A stretch of DNA of 64,000 bases, taken from assembly GCA_023525715.1 (NCBI GenBank), contig CM042012.1:58447705-58511704 (forward strand), given 5' to 3'. Position numbers and translations under genes: made by a program. The notes beneath the pieces are model-generated. The model worked only from the letters and a program-made list of their open reading frames with translations, was not told the DNA's origin and did not search any database. The stretch is from Cichorium intybus. Taxonomy: Eukaryota > Streptophyta > Magnoliopsida > Asterales > Asteraceae. Every line of letters starts with the position of its first letter. Position 1 is the first letter of the stretch. Positions 39,201 to 49,363 of the stretch are shown here, in pieces.

Positions 39201-40668
39201 TAAGAACTTCTCCACCCGAAGACCGAACAAAGACCTCTTGCCCCTATAGTCGATCCATTCTCCCTGACGACTAAGCCAATCCATACTAACAAAAACTCTG
39301 TCGTCGCTCAAAGGAATAGGGATAAGGTCTATCGAAAACTACTCTCCGTGGATCTCTATTGTACACCCCCGGTAAACACGAGAAACCATAACTACACGAT
39401 CGTCAGCAATCTCTACCTCTAACGGATGATCAAGATCCTCCAAAACGGTGCCGAGACTCTTACCGAGAGCCAAGGATACGAACGAATGAGTCGCCCCCGA
39501 ATTAAATAACACAAAGGTCGAGATAGAGTTGACTAAGAAAGTACCTAAACAATTGTATAACCAAATGATAATTTGAATGGAAATAGAATAAATACACAGA
39601 AAATATTTAATACCAGTCACTACATCCGTTGCTGCGTATGCCTCATCCGCGATCATCTAAAAAGAACGACCCTTGGCTTTAGGGGCATCTACGTTGCCCT
39701 GGCGACCATCGGTAATCCTCAGACTCGCGGGTGCTGGAGCCTGCACCCCTCCCGTCTTCACCCCAGGGCACTCAGCCCGAACATGACCCAACTGGTTGTA
39801 GCTGAAACAGACCTTCAAGGCCTGAGGACAATCCTTACTAAAGTGACCTGTCTTACCATAGTGATAACACCCCTGCCCTCGACACTGACCCTCATGAAAT
39901 TCCTGGCACTTGCTATACTACATCCTACCTTTCGATCCCCCGGTCCTCGAATCATTATCCCTAAACTTCTTAGCTGACAGCGACGTGGAAACGGTCGCCG
40001 GCTCTTCTGCCTATTCTGCAGCTCTAATTCAATCTCCCGGGCCCTCGCGACCGAAATCATATTTTCCAAGGTCTGATGGCGAGCAGCGGATACAAATTTG
40101 CTGATCTCGGTCTGCAACGTAGACAAATAACGTGACATACGCATCTTCTCGGTGGCTGCATACTCTGTGAAAAACAAAGCCCGCTCCATAAACGTTTGGT
40201 GATATCGTTCACCGTCTCAGCCGTCTGTGTCATAGTCATGTACTCCGTAGCCAGGCGCTACATCTCGATCTATGGAACATACTCCTCACATGATTTCTCT
40301 GTAAAATGCGCCCAAGTCATCTCCTCCTGTTGAGTAAGGGTAAAAGGTTGTATCAGAATACCCCACCAATCCTGTGCTCCACCTCTCAAATGGTTCACTG
40401 CGAAGCACACATTTGACTCCTCCGGGAAAAAGAAAGTACGAAAAGAACCCTCAATAGCGATGATCCAATGCATACCAGCAATGGGGTCCTTCTCCCCTGA
40501 GAATATCGACGGCTGGCATGCCGAAAAATCCCTATATGTCGCTGCCCTAGGTTGCCGAAACGTGGAAAGCTTCTCCTCGATCATGGCGAGCAAATCCGTC
40601 TTCATAGACCCAAAATATTGCAGTATGACCGCTACACCTCTCATGCCACTTCTTCGGCTATCATCCAT
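36228..40668 (-). pseudogene. Gag-pol of the minus-strand chromovirus, broken
   Basis: Gag starts near 40668 (MDDSRRSGMRG) and has the DWW gag core at about 40360. Zinc-knuckle pieces lie near 39850-39780. The protease (39656-39108) reads FNSGATHSFVS, so the catalytic Asp of DSGA is Asn. RT (39069-38204) keeps FIDDIWIYS. RNase H lies at 38026-37613. Integrase spans 37603-36710 and has its H-H-C-C finger and DGQSERTIQ. The chromodomain (36632-36300) ends at a stop where KGSEWTWE would be expected. At least six frame breaks or stops separate these pieces. A 69-nt GT-AG insert (39545-39613) lies just before the protease. The element cannot mobilise itself. Confidence 0.93.
39545..39613 (-). other. 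69-nt intron-like insert in the protease region
   Basis: On the minus strand the insert begins GTATTAAATATTTT and ends TTGTTTAG and is strongly AT-rich. Removing it joins VTG to TFLVNS, the same junction that is continuous in the Tekay-like copies (AGTFLVNNS). Its length is a multiple of three, so it also reads through. This looks like a spliceosomal intron or a recent intron-like insertion. Confidence 0.6.
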
Positions 40669-41501
40669 CTCAAGTCATCATCAATCCTAGCCTCCTCATC
40701 ATGGTCCCCGATATGAATCCAGACCCGGACCTGGATCCACTAGCTCCTCCCTGTCTCGTAATGACCACCATCCTTAAATTTATCCGAGAGACTATTAGGA
40801 CATTTCCTCACAATCTATTCGTACAGAGAATCTCCCCATTGATCCCTTATAACCTGTGAGACCATTATTGTATCAGGCACGAATCATGTGTTTCTAGTAG
40901 TACTGGCCAGGTACTACCCTCTACACCTATTTGTACTTGACGCAACAGACATCCCTTAATCCTAAATCGTTTCTCACTCGAGTACATGTATATCATTCAT
41001 ACGGCCTAGCACCATAGTGCTTTACTCTCCTCTAGCTCAGCTAGAAAGTTTCACTACCCATCATGCCTGCTACACTCACCTAACACTCATAGTCGTTTTT
41101 AAAGATGCTCAAGACATGAGATACAGGTGAGATAGTCATTCGAATACACAATGCCTACCCTAGAGGCACAACCAAACAAGGAACAGCCTAAAAAGCCGGA
41201 TCAAAGATTCTAAGGCTATCACACCCTATTCTACGTGTATGAACATCCACCTAACATACTACTTCTGTTAGTAAACGAAATAGGCAATATGAACATCCGC
41301 ATCTTTTCTAAAGCATCCGAAACAGGCAATTTCTAGCATGCTTCCAGAGTAATTCCTTACTAGCATATACAATTAATATCAACAACTTATAAATTATTGG
41401 AAATCTTGGGATTCACGGTACTTACTTGGGCCTCGACGGATCACATGCATTACATCCTTCCGTTTAAGAAAATTATTTTTGATTCTTGTTCATTAATTTC
41501 A
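40669..41501 (-). other. 5' leader of the minus-strand chromovirus
   Basis: Non-coding sequence between the 5' LTR and gag. The expected TGGTATCAGAGC primer binding site next to the LTR is absent; sequence unlike the LTR end occupies about 41440-41500. Confidence 0.6.
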
Positions 41502-43081
41502 CACACATAATTTTTTTTCTTTTTAACCCAATTTAAAACAAAACATAAGTCTCAACCATTCATTCAAAACATCATAAGATAGTTAAGTAGTTTCACAATC
41601 CATAGTCAAATAAAATAACAACGGAAGTCGAGAACATGGATGCCCGTGCCCGTGATCACGCCGTGCCAGAGCCACCCTCACCAAGAGTACCTGAAACGTT
41701 TAAACTTAAAACCGCAAGCACATTGCTTAGTGAGATCCCTAGGTTTCCAATAATTCATAAGTAAACATCCTTAAACAAAACATCACTTGATTCTCGGGCT
41801 TGCCTCGACCTGTTGGAAACCATCGTCATTGACTTTCGTCGGCAAACATCGTCATCGACTTTCGTTGGAAAACATCATCATCGACTTTCATCGGCAAAAA
41901 TCTTCATCGACTTTCTTCTGAAAACATCATCATCATCATTATCAAGAGAGTGAGGAAACTCACCTGATCTGTAGCTAAATAAACGTAAAGGAAAGCCGGT
42001 AAAATCCTCCGAGCTCCCTATTATCAAAATGTTTCATCAACAAGGTTTCTACTTCTAAACCTCTAACCAGAGTCAATACTAGGGTTATTCACGAGTTTTG
42101 ACTTTAAGAGTCAACAGTCCAAAAAGTCAAAGTCAACTCGGTCAACAAAAGTCAAAGGGTCAACCTAACCAGGATTAGCACCGCTAACCCTTACGATTAG
42201 CACCGCTAACCCTTAGGATTAGTGCCCTAATCCCACTGTTCAGCCATATTTTCATTTAGCTCTTAATACTTTCATTCAGAAGCTACAACTTCCAAGGATT
42301 TTCACAAACAGTCCCTTAACTTATAAAAACGTGAATTCTATCCACCAATCCTAGCCAAACAAGCTCATGGTGACAAATCTAGTTCCAAAATGAAGATTAA
42401 CTAACTCAAACTTCATCCAAAACCACATTAAGAATAAGCTAGGTTTTTTCTCAAGGATTCAGAAACTAAAGGAAGAAGAACTCATTCCTTAGCCCCTAAA
42501 TCCCACCTTCATCCAAGATATGGAGCCATGATTGTCTTAAGGAGCTTGAAAATGATCTCATAACTCCATTAACAACAAGAAACTAAGGAAAGTAAGGTTT
42601 TAAACACTTACAATGGTCCAGGGACAGCAAGAGACTTGACTCCTTCCAAGCACCACTCTCTTTAGCACCTTGCTTCTTTCTTCTTCCTCCAAGATTCTTC
42701 AAAAACCCACAAATAAAGCTAACACAACTATAGAGGCTTGAGAGAGAGTTTTAGGGTGTTCTCTAGGGTTCTAGGTGGTAAATGATGGCCCTTAGGTGGG
42801 TTTTAATCTTAAAAATGGCCCAGACCCACGAAAATAAATATTTTTCCCGCTCAGAGGCCATTAGCGGCGCTAACATGAAAGTTAGTGTCGCTAACTGCGG
42901 GTACGTGCATGGTCACCATCGCGTTTCAGACTGTTCGCGACTGATCCGAGATTTGGTCATATTAGCGCCACTAACCCAAGGGTTAGCACCGCTAATCCAG
43001 TTTTTCCCTTTTTCTCAATTTTTTTTCTTGAAGTTAAATAATTAAATGCTTATTACTTCAATACCTGGTTCCTGGCTTTAC

Positions 43082-43082
<1 letters not shown>
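41502..43082 (-). repeat. 5' LTR of the minus-strand chromovirus (end truncated)
   Basis: It matches the LTR at 34659-36206 from cacataatttttttt to ctggctttac, with numerous substitutions and indels. It lacks the TGTAACGTCCC terminus on its inner side. Confidence 0.9.
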
Positions 43083-43117
<35 letters not shown>

Positions 43118-43124
43118 CACACAT
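43082..43124. repeat. (TA)n(CA)n microsatellite
   Basis: A TA run followed by a CA run at the junction between the gypsy LTR and copia sequence. The terminal repeat obscures the TSD. Confidence 0.9.
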
Positions 43125-43415
43125 CTCTATGTAACCAAGAGTGTATTTGCAGAAAATATAGAGTGCAATTATACTTGTAAATTTGTATAGCATTCATATA
43201 ATAAAATTCTCTCTAGTTCCCAGTGAACGTAGCTTGATCTTTCGATCGAGTGAACCACTTAAATTTGTCTGTCTTGATCTTTGTTTGTTTGTTATTCTTG
43301 TATTTCTTGCTGCAAGGATTTATTTGGTCGAGTGCTTACTTCTCGATTGTTCGTTTGGTTGTTCTTGATCTTGGGAGATTTGAAGTTATCAATCTCGCTT
43401 GTTGCTTACCCAACA
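43125..43415 (+). repeat. Copia LTR tail (R/U5-like), ends CCAACA
   Basis: Sequence with aataaaa, CT-rich and gatctttcgatcg blocks ending TTACCCAACA at 43415. It is followed within about 20 bases by gag coding sequence, so the primer binding site and gag N-terminus have been deleted. Confidence 0.5.
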
Positions 43416-43439
43416 ATTATTCAATGTTAGTGAGTTCAA

Positions 43440-44352
43440 GAAGAACGATGGAGAGACAATTTATAAAATTTGCGAACGTTTTTGCACTATTGTCTACAAA
43501 TTGGAAAAGTATAAGGGACAAAAGCACACATGACATCAACATAAAGTTTATGAAATACCTTCGAAATGAGTGGAAAAGCATAACTGCTATGCTGAAGACT
43601 CACGAATATATCAATTCTTACTCCTTAATAGAATTATTCAGTTTTCTAAATCACGCAAATACGACATTCAAGAACTGATAGAAGATAAGGCTTATGGAGT
43701 TCCAATTGATTTTGTTTCGAAGACAAGTCAAGGAAAGTCAAGTCAAGCTGCTGAATTGGAAGATGAAGAAGATGTTGAAGAAGTTGAATTTGAAATCAAT
43801 GATGATGGCGCAGTGGTTGCTCTATAATCAAACAAAATCAAAGAAAAGAAGTTCTACAAGAAAGGTAGTTCAAACTTGGGAAATTTAAGAAACAATCCGC
43901 AGAAGACTTCTAAAGGAGTTGATTGTGCTGGCATGTCAAAGAATGATTCGAAGTCTAAGGTGGAGAAGAAGTTACTTGGAGATTATCAGTAATTATTGTA
44001 ACAAGAAGAATCATCTCTTTTGGGATTGTATGCTAAAGAAGCAAAAGGAAAAGAAGGATAAACTATGGGTTAGGTTTATTATGTAAAGAAACTTGAAGAA
44101 ACCAAGATCCAGAACTAACAATTTTTCTTTAGTATCTATAGGAGATAGAGAAGAAGGTTGTTACGAGGTGTGGTCGTCAAGTTCACATGATGAGGATATG
44201 AGACATGCTACCCATGGATCTTTGATCACTATCTACAGACTATTTCCATTTCAAAGTGAAAAATATGAGGAAGAAGCTGAAGAGGAAGAGAGCGCAGAGA
44301 AGATAAAGTATGGTGGAATTTGCTTGATGGTTTCAAGATCGAACAATGCTTA
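43440..44352 (+). pseudogene. Copia gag remnant with damaged zinc knuckle
   Basis: The segment starting near 43440 reads RFF-type gag helices: FIKFANVFALLST, INIKFMKYLRNEWKS and SYSLIELFSFL, typical of the central part of copia gag. After a frameshift (about 43678) an acidic linker follows. At 43988-44029 the nucleocapsid motif reads S-x2-CNKKNHLFWDC in place of CX2CX4HX4C, so the first Cys is replaced by Ser (tgt to agt type). The tail EVWSSSSHDEDMRHATHG (about 44180-44215) is a common gag C-terminal motif. Several stops show it is dead. Confidence 0.75.
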
Positions 44353-44812
44353 GGGCTGAAAATAATGCACTGTTAAAACAACAAAACATATTTTGTAATA
44401 CTGCTAAGCTACTCTATATGCCCAATTGACTAAATTGCATCACTTTTCGAAATTTTGTAAAGAGAAACATCATAAACTCATAGCTTTCATTGGATTTAAA
44501 AAAGAAAATGTGGATGAATTATCGTATCTGAAAGTATTGTATCTTTTGAAAATGTTCCAAAATAATACATGTGCTTATGGTTTAGTTCCTCTAGAGAAAT
44601 ACTTGGATTCAGATGATCTTCTTATAATTGTTAATGATGCACTTACAATTTCTAACCAAACCAAAATAATGAAAAACTAATATATGAATGATAATGCTCA
44701 CGAAGAGAGCTTTGTTGATTTAGATGGAATGAGAGTGATAACATGAGTGAAATTGAAGAATTGAGCCTTACACAAATAATGCTATTTTTATCTTTAGGCT
44801 AAAATTACGCCC
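44353..44812 (+). other. Continuation of decayed copia region, no recognised gene
   Basis: An 84-codon ORF (44426-44680) shows no known motif. The stretch ends in CGCCC at the insertion point of the non-autonomous LTR element. Confidence 0.45.
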
Positions 44813-45752
44813 TGACACATCGCAGTCGTTGATGCCATCAAAAATACTAAATCTATACCTTATGGTTCACTAGCTAGCGACAAGTAAGAGTCGAACCGTG
44901 GAGTCCGTGATTGGCACTTTGTGTCGATAAACCGATCTATAGTGTCACTCTATAGACGATGGATCTATAACATGTGGGAACTAACCAAAATCAAACAAAA
45001 ACCAAAACAAACTCAGATCTGATTGCAGATCGAGAAAAAATATAAACCGAATGATTACTTTCATAAAGTCAAACCAAAACCAAGCATCCAAATCTAACAA
45101 TCAAATATCCAGATCTAAACTAACAGAATCAAAGAACTATCCAACTAATCCAAACAAAACATCGAGTAATCGACGAAAATTCCAATTGCGGAATACCTCG
45201 ATACCGAGTTGATAAAAATAATAGAAAAAAAAAAGAATCTAACCAAATCTATCGATTGCAACTCAAAAACTGACAAAAGTATACTTCTGGATCCCCTCGT
45301 GGTACCCCGGGATGCCTCAAAAGTCGTACGGGGGTCCTGTATTTATGGTTGTGGAAAATAGGGTTCCGAGACGCGGACAGGCCTTTCCCGCGGCGCGGGC
45401 CTCATCCAGATCCCGATATCTCGCGATTTGAATTTGAAAATGCTGACTTTTGACTTATCCAGACATTAGTGTCGCTAACCATAAAGGTTAGCGTCGCTAA
45501 TGCTGATCTAGAACCTTCCTTCGCGCGTTGTGCATTTCGAAATCGAGGATTACCCGCCTTGGTCACATTAGCAGCGCTAATAACAAGGATTAGCGTCGCT
45601 AATCCTTCCTTCCCCAATTCCTTTGTCCGTTTTGCTCCGTAACTTCTTTCAATTTTAATTTAAACCCCCGTATTTATACTAAAAACAATTCCAAGCACTT
45701 TGGCACAAAAGTAAGTAATATTAGTTAATTAAGAAGGATAAACTAACTAAAA
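44813..45752 (-). repeat. 3' LTR of the LARD-like element, major piece
   Basis: It aligns with 59455-60399. It holds palindromic TTAGCGTCGCTAA/TTAGCAGCGCTAA sites at about 45461-45605. The minus-strand TATA (CATAAATA) is one base different from the right LTR. Confidence 0.92.
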
Positions 45753-48600
45753 TGTGACAATTGTAAATTTTGGTCAACAAAAGTCAACTGGAGTCAAACG
45801 AAGCATACGTTAATTTATATGTTGAAAAGTTATTTTTCATAACTTTTGCGATGAATTATTAATATTATAGTATTACGTATGCTAAATCAAAACAATTATC
45901 GGTTAAAAGTCGAAAATACGGACAGCAAACTACTGTAGCGTAAAAATTCGATAATCGTACAATTATTATTTTGAGAATAATAATATTCATAAAACGACCT
46001 ACTCGTAAATACGAACCTGTGGATATATAGAACGTCGAAAACGGAGTTCGTATGTGGAAGTTACAACCATTAAACCGCTGTGAACGGATAAATGTACACA
46101 GGGTTTGGACTCAAAATACAAAATGTGGTGCCTTAAACGTCAAATATGAAATAACAATTCATATGATAAGTAACGTAATAATATCTAGTATTTAAATTCA
46201 AAGCTAAAAACAATTTCCGGTAAAACGTCAAAAATCGCGAAATCGGAAGTATACTGCGCTTAAACGCGTAATCCGACACCCAACGAGTTATAATTCAATC
46301 AAAATAAATGTTTGACAATGTTTTTATACAAAATAATTATTTAGAACATCATTTCGTCAAAATCTCACAAAATTTCACTAAAACGTCTTACTATTTTATA
46401 AAAATCACTCATTTTATATAAGTACATTGCTATTTTATAAAAACCACCCACCCCACCCCCCCTACCCCCCATCGGCTGGAAACAATTCCCCAAAGCAATC
46501 CTAGTGCACTATTCAATCAAATCTAACCTATAAATATTATAATGTAAAGAAACCTAACCTAAAACTAATAATAAAACAAATAAAGATATCAAAGATCTAA
46601 TCTTTTGAACCAAGTCACCAACACACTCTCTTCTCTTCCTCTCCTCTTGCTCTCGGCTCAAACCACCACCACCATCATCATCTTCAAGCTTCATTTCCAA
46701 GTTCTTTTCACAAGTCCAAGTGGTAAGCTTCATCCATCTTTTGATTCTAAACAACATAACACAAGTTTTACACCTTTTACACACACTAACATCCATCAAA
46801 ATCCATTGGATATTAGCTTTGTCCAAGGGTCTTTGAGCTCAAATCTTCATCATCTTCAAGGATCTTTCAAGCCTTCTTGGTAAGTTATGATCATCTAGTG
46901 ATTTAAGTTCTAAATACCTTCATTTACTCTTTTACACACACATACTCACGAAAATCCATTGGATAATAGCTTTGTCCAAGAGTCCTCCGGGTCCTAGAAC
47001 CAAAATCTTCAACCTTCTACCAAGAAACCTTAAGAGCTACCACTCAAGGTGAGTTCATACCCCTCATTTTCATATTTTCAAACCTTTTTGGGGGAGAATA
47101 CAAGTTCTTTTATCATAAATGTTGTTTTATTCAAGTTTATATGTGTTTTAATGTTATATATGTTGATTTACACAAGTTTATAAAGCTAATAACTGTGTAA
47201 AAATGCTTTTGACATGAAATGTGGTTAACCCTTTGTAAGATGTTTATAATGATGTATATAATGTTAGTGTAAAAGTTACTAAACTATAAATAAAATGTGT
47301 AAAATGTTACATCTTGGACAAAATATTATAAAGATGAACTTGACATAAAATATGAATAGATCCATGTATTATGAACACTTTGACATATTAAGTTGTGTAA
47401 AAGTTACAAAACTACAAATAAAGTGTACAAAGATACTAGATCTTGGATAAAAATGTTATAAAAACGAAAACTAGTAAAAACTACGTTTTTATAAATAAAG
47501 GCACTATTTTCTAGCAAAAATGGTTATAATCAAGTTATTACACCATTTTTGTGAGAATTACCTCAAAAGATGATATTTATAATCTTTTGAATAAGTTATT
47601 TCGCTATTGTTCGTAAAAATAAGGTTATTACGACGGAATACTAAAAATAGACTATTATTGGAATAGTTTATGAATGTAAGACTATTATGACATTTTGAAC
47701 ATGACAAAAATAATTATATAAATTATATAATTATTAAACATTACTATATTATCATAGGAAAAATGATAATGGATGATTACAAGAGTTTTTATATACAAAT
47801 CGTACGTAAACAAGTTGATTGGAATACATACATTTTTGTGAGATGAATCTTCACAGTACTTTTATAAGTACCTACTATAAGTCCTACTATAAGTACCTAC
47901 TATAAGTCCTGAACTTTTATAACCAGAGTCTCGGTAAGAGAGCGCGATATTTGAGTATAGATCTATACGGGGCTTGACAACCCCGCACCTGAGCTGCTAG
48001 CTACAGCTTGACCGGCAGGTCTGAGGTGTCCAAATGTCTAACATTCCGATGCCTGAAGAACGTCGAGCAGGCCAACTAGTCACAGTATGGTTATAGGGTA
48101 TCTCACATGGGGAAAATAATCAACTTAATATTTTTATAAATTGTTTACGTGGACACACACATTTCAAATAAAGTTACACTACAGTTTACACATTACATTT
48201 TAGTCTTTGGGATTTAAAGACTTGGACATTTTTATGAGAAAATATTGGATTTTCTTGGCTTTCAACACTATTGCTTACAAACAAAGGACATTTCTTATGC
48301 AAAAATCTTATGAACTCACCAACTTAATTGTTGACACTTTTTCAACTACTTGTATTCTCAGGAATTTGATAAGGTAAACCTCAGCGCGATTCGAAGAGAC
48401 GTTACGACGTCGTTTTTGTTTATTTTGGAATCATTTGTAAATGAATTTGAAACACGCAACTTTTAAACGATGTAACATTTGCAATTATTTAAATGATAGT
48501 TGTATTGCTTGGAATCACTATTATTCAACTTTGTTATGATATTGTTCATGAAGTCATCCACCCTTGAACTATTCTGCCAATACGGTTTGAGGGTGTGACA
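45753..48600 (+). repeat. 5' LTR of Tekay-like copy 2 (2848 bp)
   Basis: It runs from TGTGACAATTGTAAATTTTG to GAGGGTGTGACA. A 21-bp tandem duplication at about 47868-47910 (taagtcctactataagtacc-type unit) is absent from the 3' LTR. The leader half shows a duplicated module (see findings). Confidence 0.96.
46529..46536 (+). promoter_or_regulatory. TATA box in Tekay-like 5' LTR
   Basis: TATAAATA in the middle of the LTR, repeated at 54679-54686 in the 3' LTR. It is followed about 80-120 bases downstream by a CT-rich leader; transcription of the element presumably starts near 46560. Confidence 0.6.
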
Positions 48601-48603
48601 GAT

Positions 48604-48615
48604 TGGTATCAGAGC
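48604..48615 (+). other. Primer binding site, tRNA-iMet
   Basis: TGGTATCAGAGC begins three bases after the 5' LTR end, the standard chromovirus arrangement for first-strand priming. Confidence 0.95.
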
Positions 48616-49363
48616 ATTGTTTATAGTGAACTAAGTATATGAATCCATTTAAAGATATACAACTATAAATACAATGGGACTAAAACTCTCAAAAACATTT
48701 TTCGTACAAGTATACTTTTAAAATTACAATGATAATTTTTATAAAAGTATAAGTACATACATACATACTAGAATGATATCATAACGAAAACATAAAAAAG
48801 TGAAAAGATGAGTTGAACACTACGGATAGGCCTAAGTGTTTTGGTAATTATATCTTGGATAAATAGAGCCTGATCAACTGTATTGGTCCGAGATATGATT
48901 AACGTATACTTAGGAATAGTCGTGGCGAACAACAAGTCCGAACACTTACCAATAACCAAATAACTAAACATAAAGTTAAAATACTATGGGAGTATTTTAA
49001 GACACTATATAACTAAACATAGAGTTAAAATACTACAGGAGTATTTTATGAATACTACGAAGTCGTACACTTAGAATTTTCTATTACATAAATCTCATAC
49101 CCCTTAGAAATCACCTTACTTATAACAACTTCTAAAGACTTACCAAGAACCATGTACAAAGAAAAACACTAGAACAAAACATAAAACAAAAATACTATAC
49201 GAGTATTTTGTGATACTATAGAACCATACATCTAGATTCTTTATGCACCTATTATACCCCTATCACTACATAGTCGACATAAACGTATAATAGAAACGCT
49301 GTACTTTGATAACCCTTACCAAGAACTAACCAACGTCAAATCTTGAATCCTTGTGGCATAAAT
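48616..49363 (+). other. Leader of Tekay-like copy 2
   Basis: Non-coding 5' leader between PBS and gag; holds repeated short units around tactatRRGAGTATTTT (about 48980-49210) and no gene. Confidence 0.7.

Larger units (their letters stand above)
34659..43082 (-). mobile_element. Second chromovirus family (Tekay/Del-like), full length but dead
   Basis: It has two LTRs of about 1.55 kb (34659-36206 and 41502-43082) flanking gag-pol on the minus strand. The order is gag, protease, RT, RNase H, integrase, chromodomain. The polypurine tract AAGGGGGGAGTGT on the minus strand (36219-36207) abuts the 3' LTR, which starts TGTAAAGCC. At the 5' LTR the last 25 or so bases and the primer binding site are missing. 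Both LTRs carry the TTAGCGSCGCTAA palindromes. LTR divergence is visibly higher than in copy 2 of the first family, so it is older. The right end runs into a TA repeat, so the TSD cannot be read. Confidence 0.92.

Noticed and set aside
43082..43107. TSD for the minus-strand chromovirus (gtata at 34654-34658)
   Set aside because: The right flank is a TA repeat, so any match to gtata is uninformative.
46554..46826. Minus-strand 90-aa ORF in the LTR
   Set aside because: Antisense shadow of the leader; Asp/Gly run comes from the CCACCATCATC repeat.
46605..46883. 92-aa ORF in the Tekay-like LTR, repeated at 54755-55033 and degraded at 5260-5481
   Set aside because: It lies in the LTR leader, its conservation follows from LTR identity, and it spans donor-like sites. 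No domain is visible and it is not maintained in copy 1.
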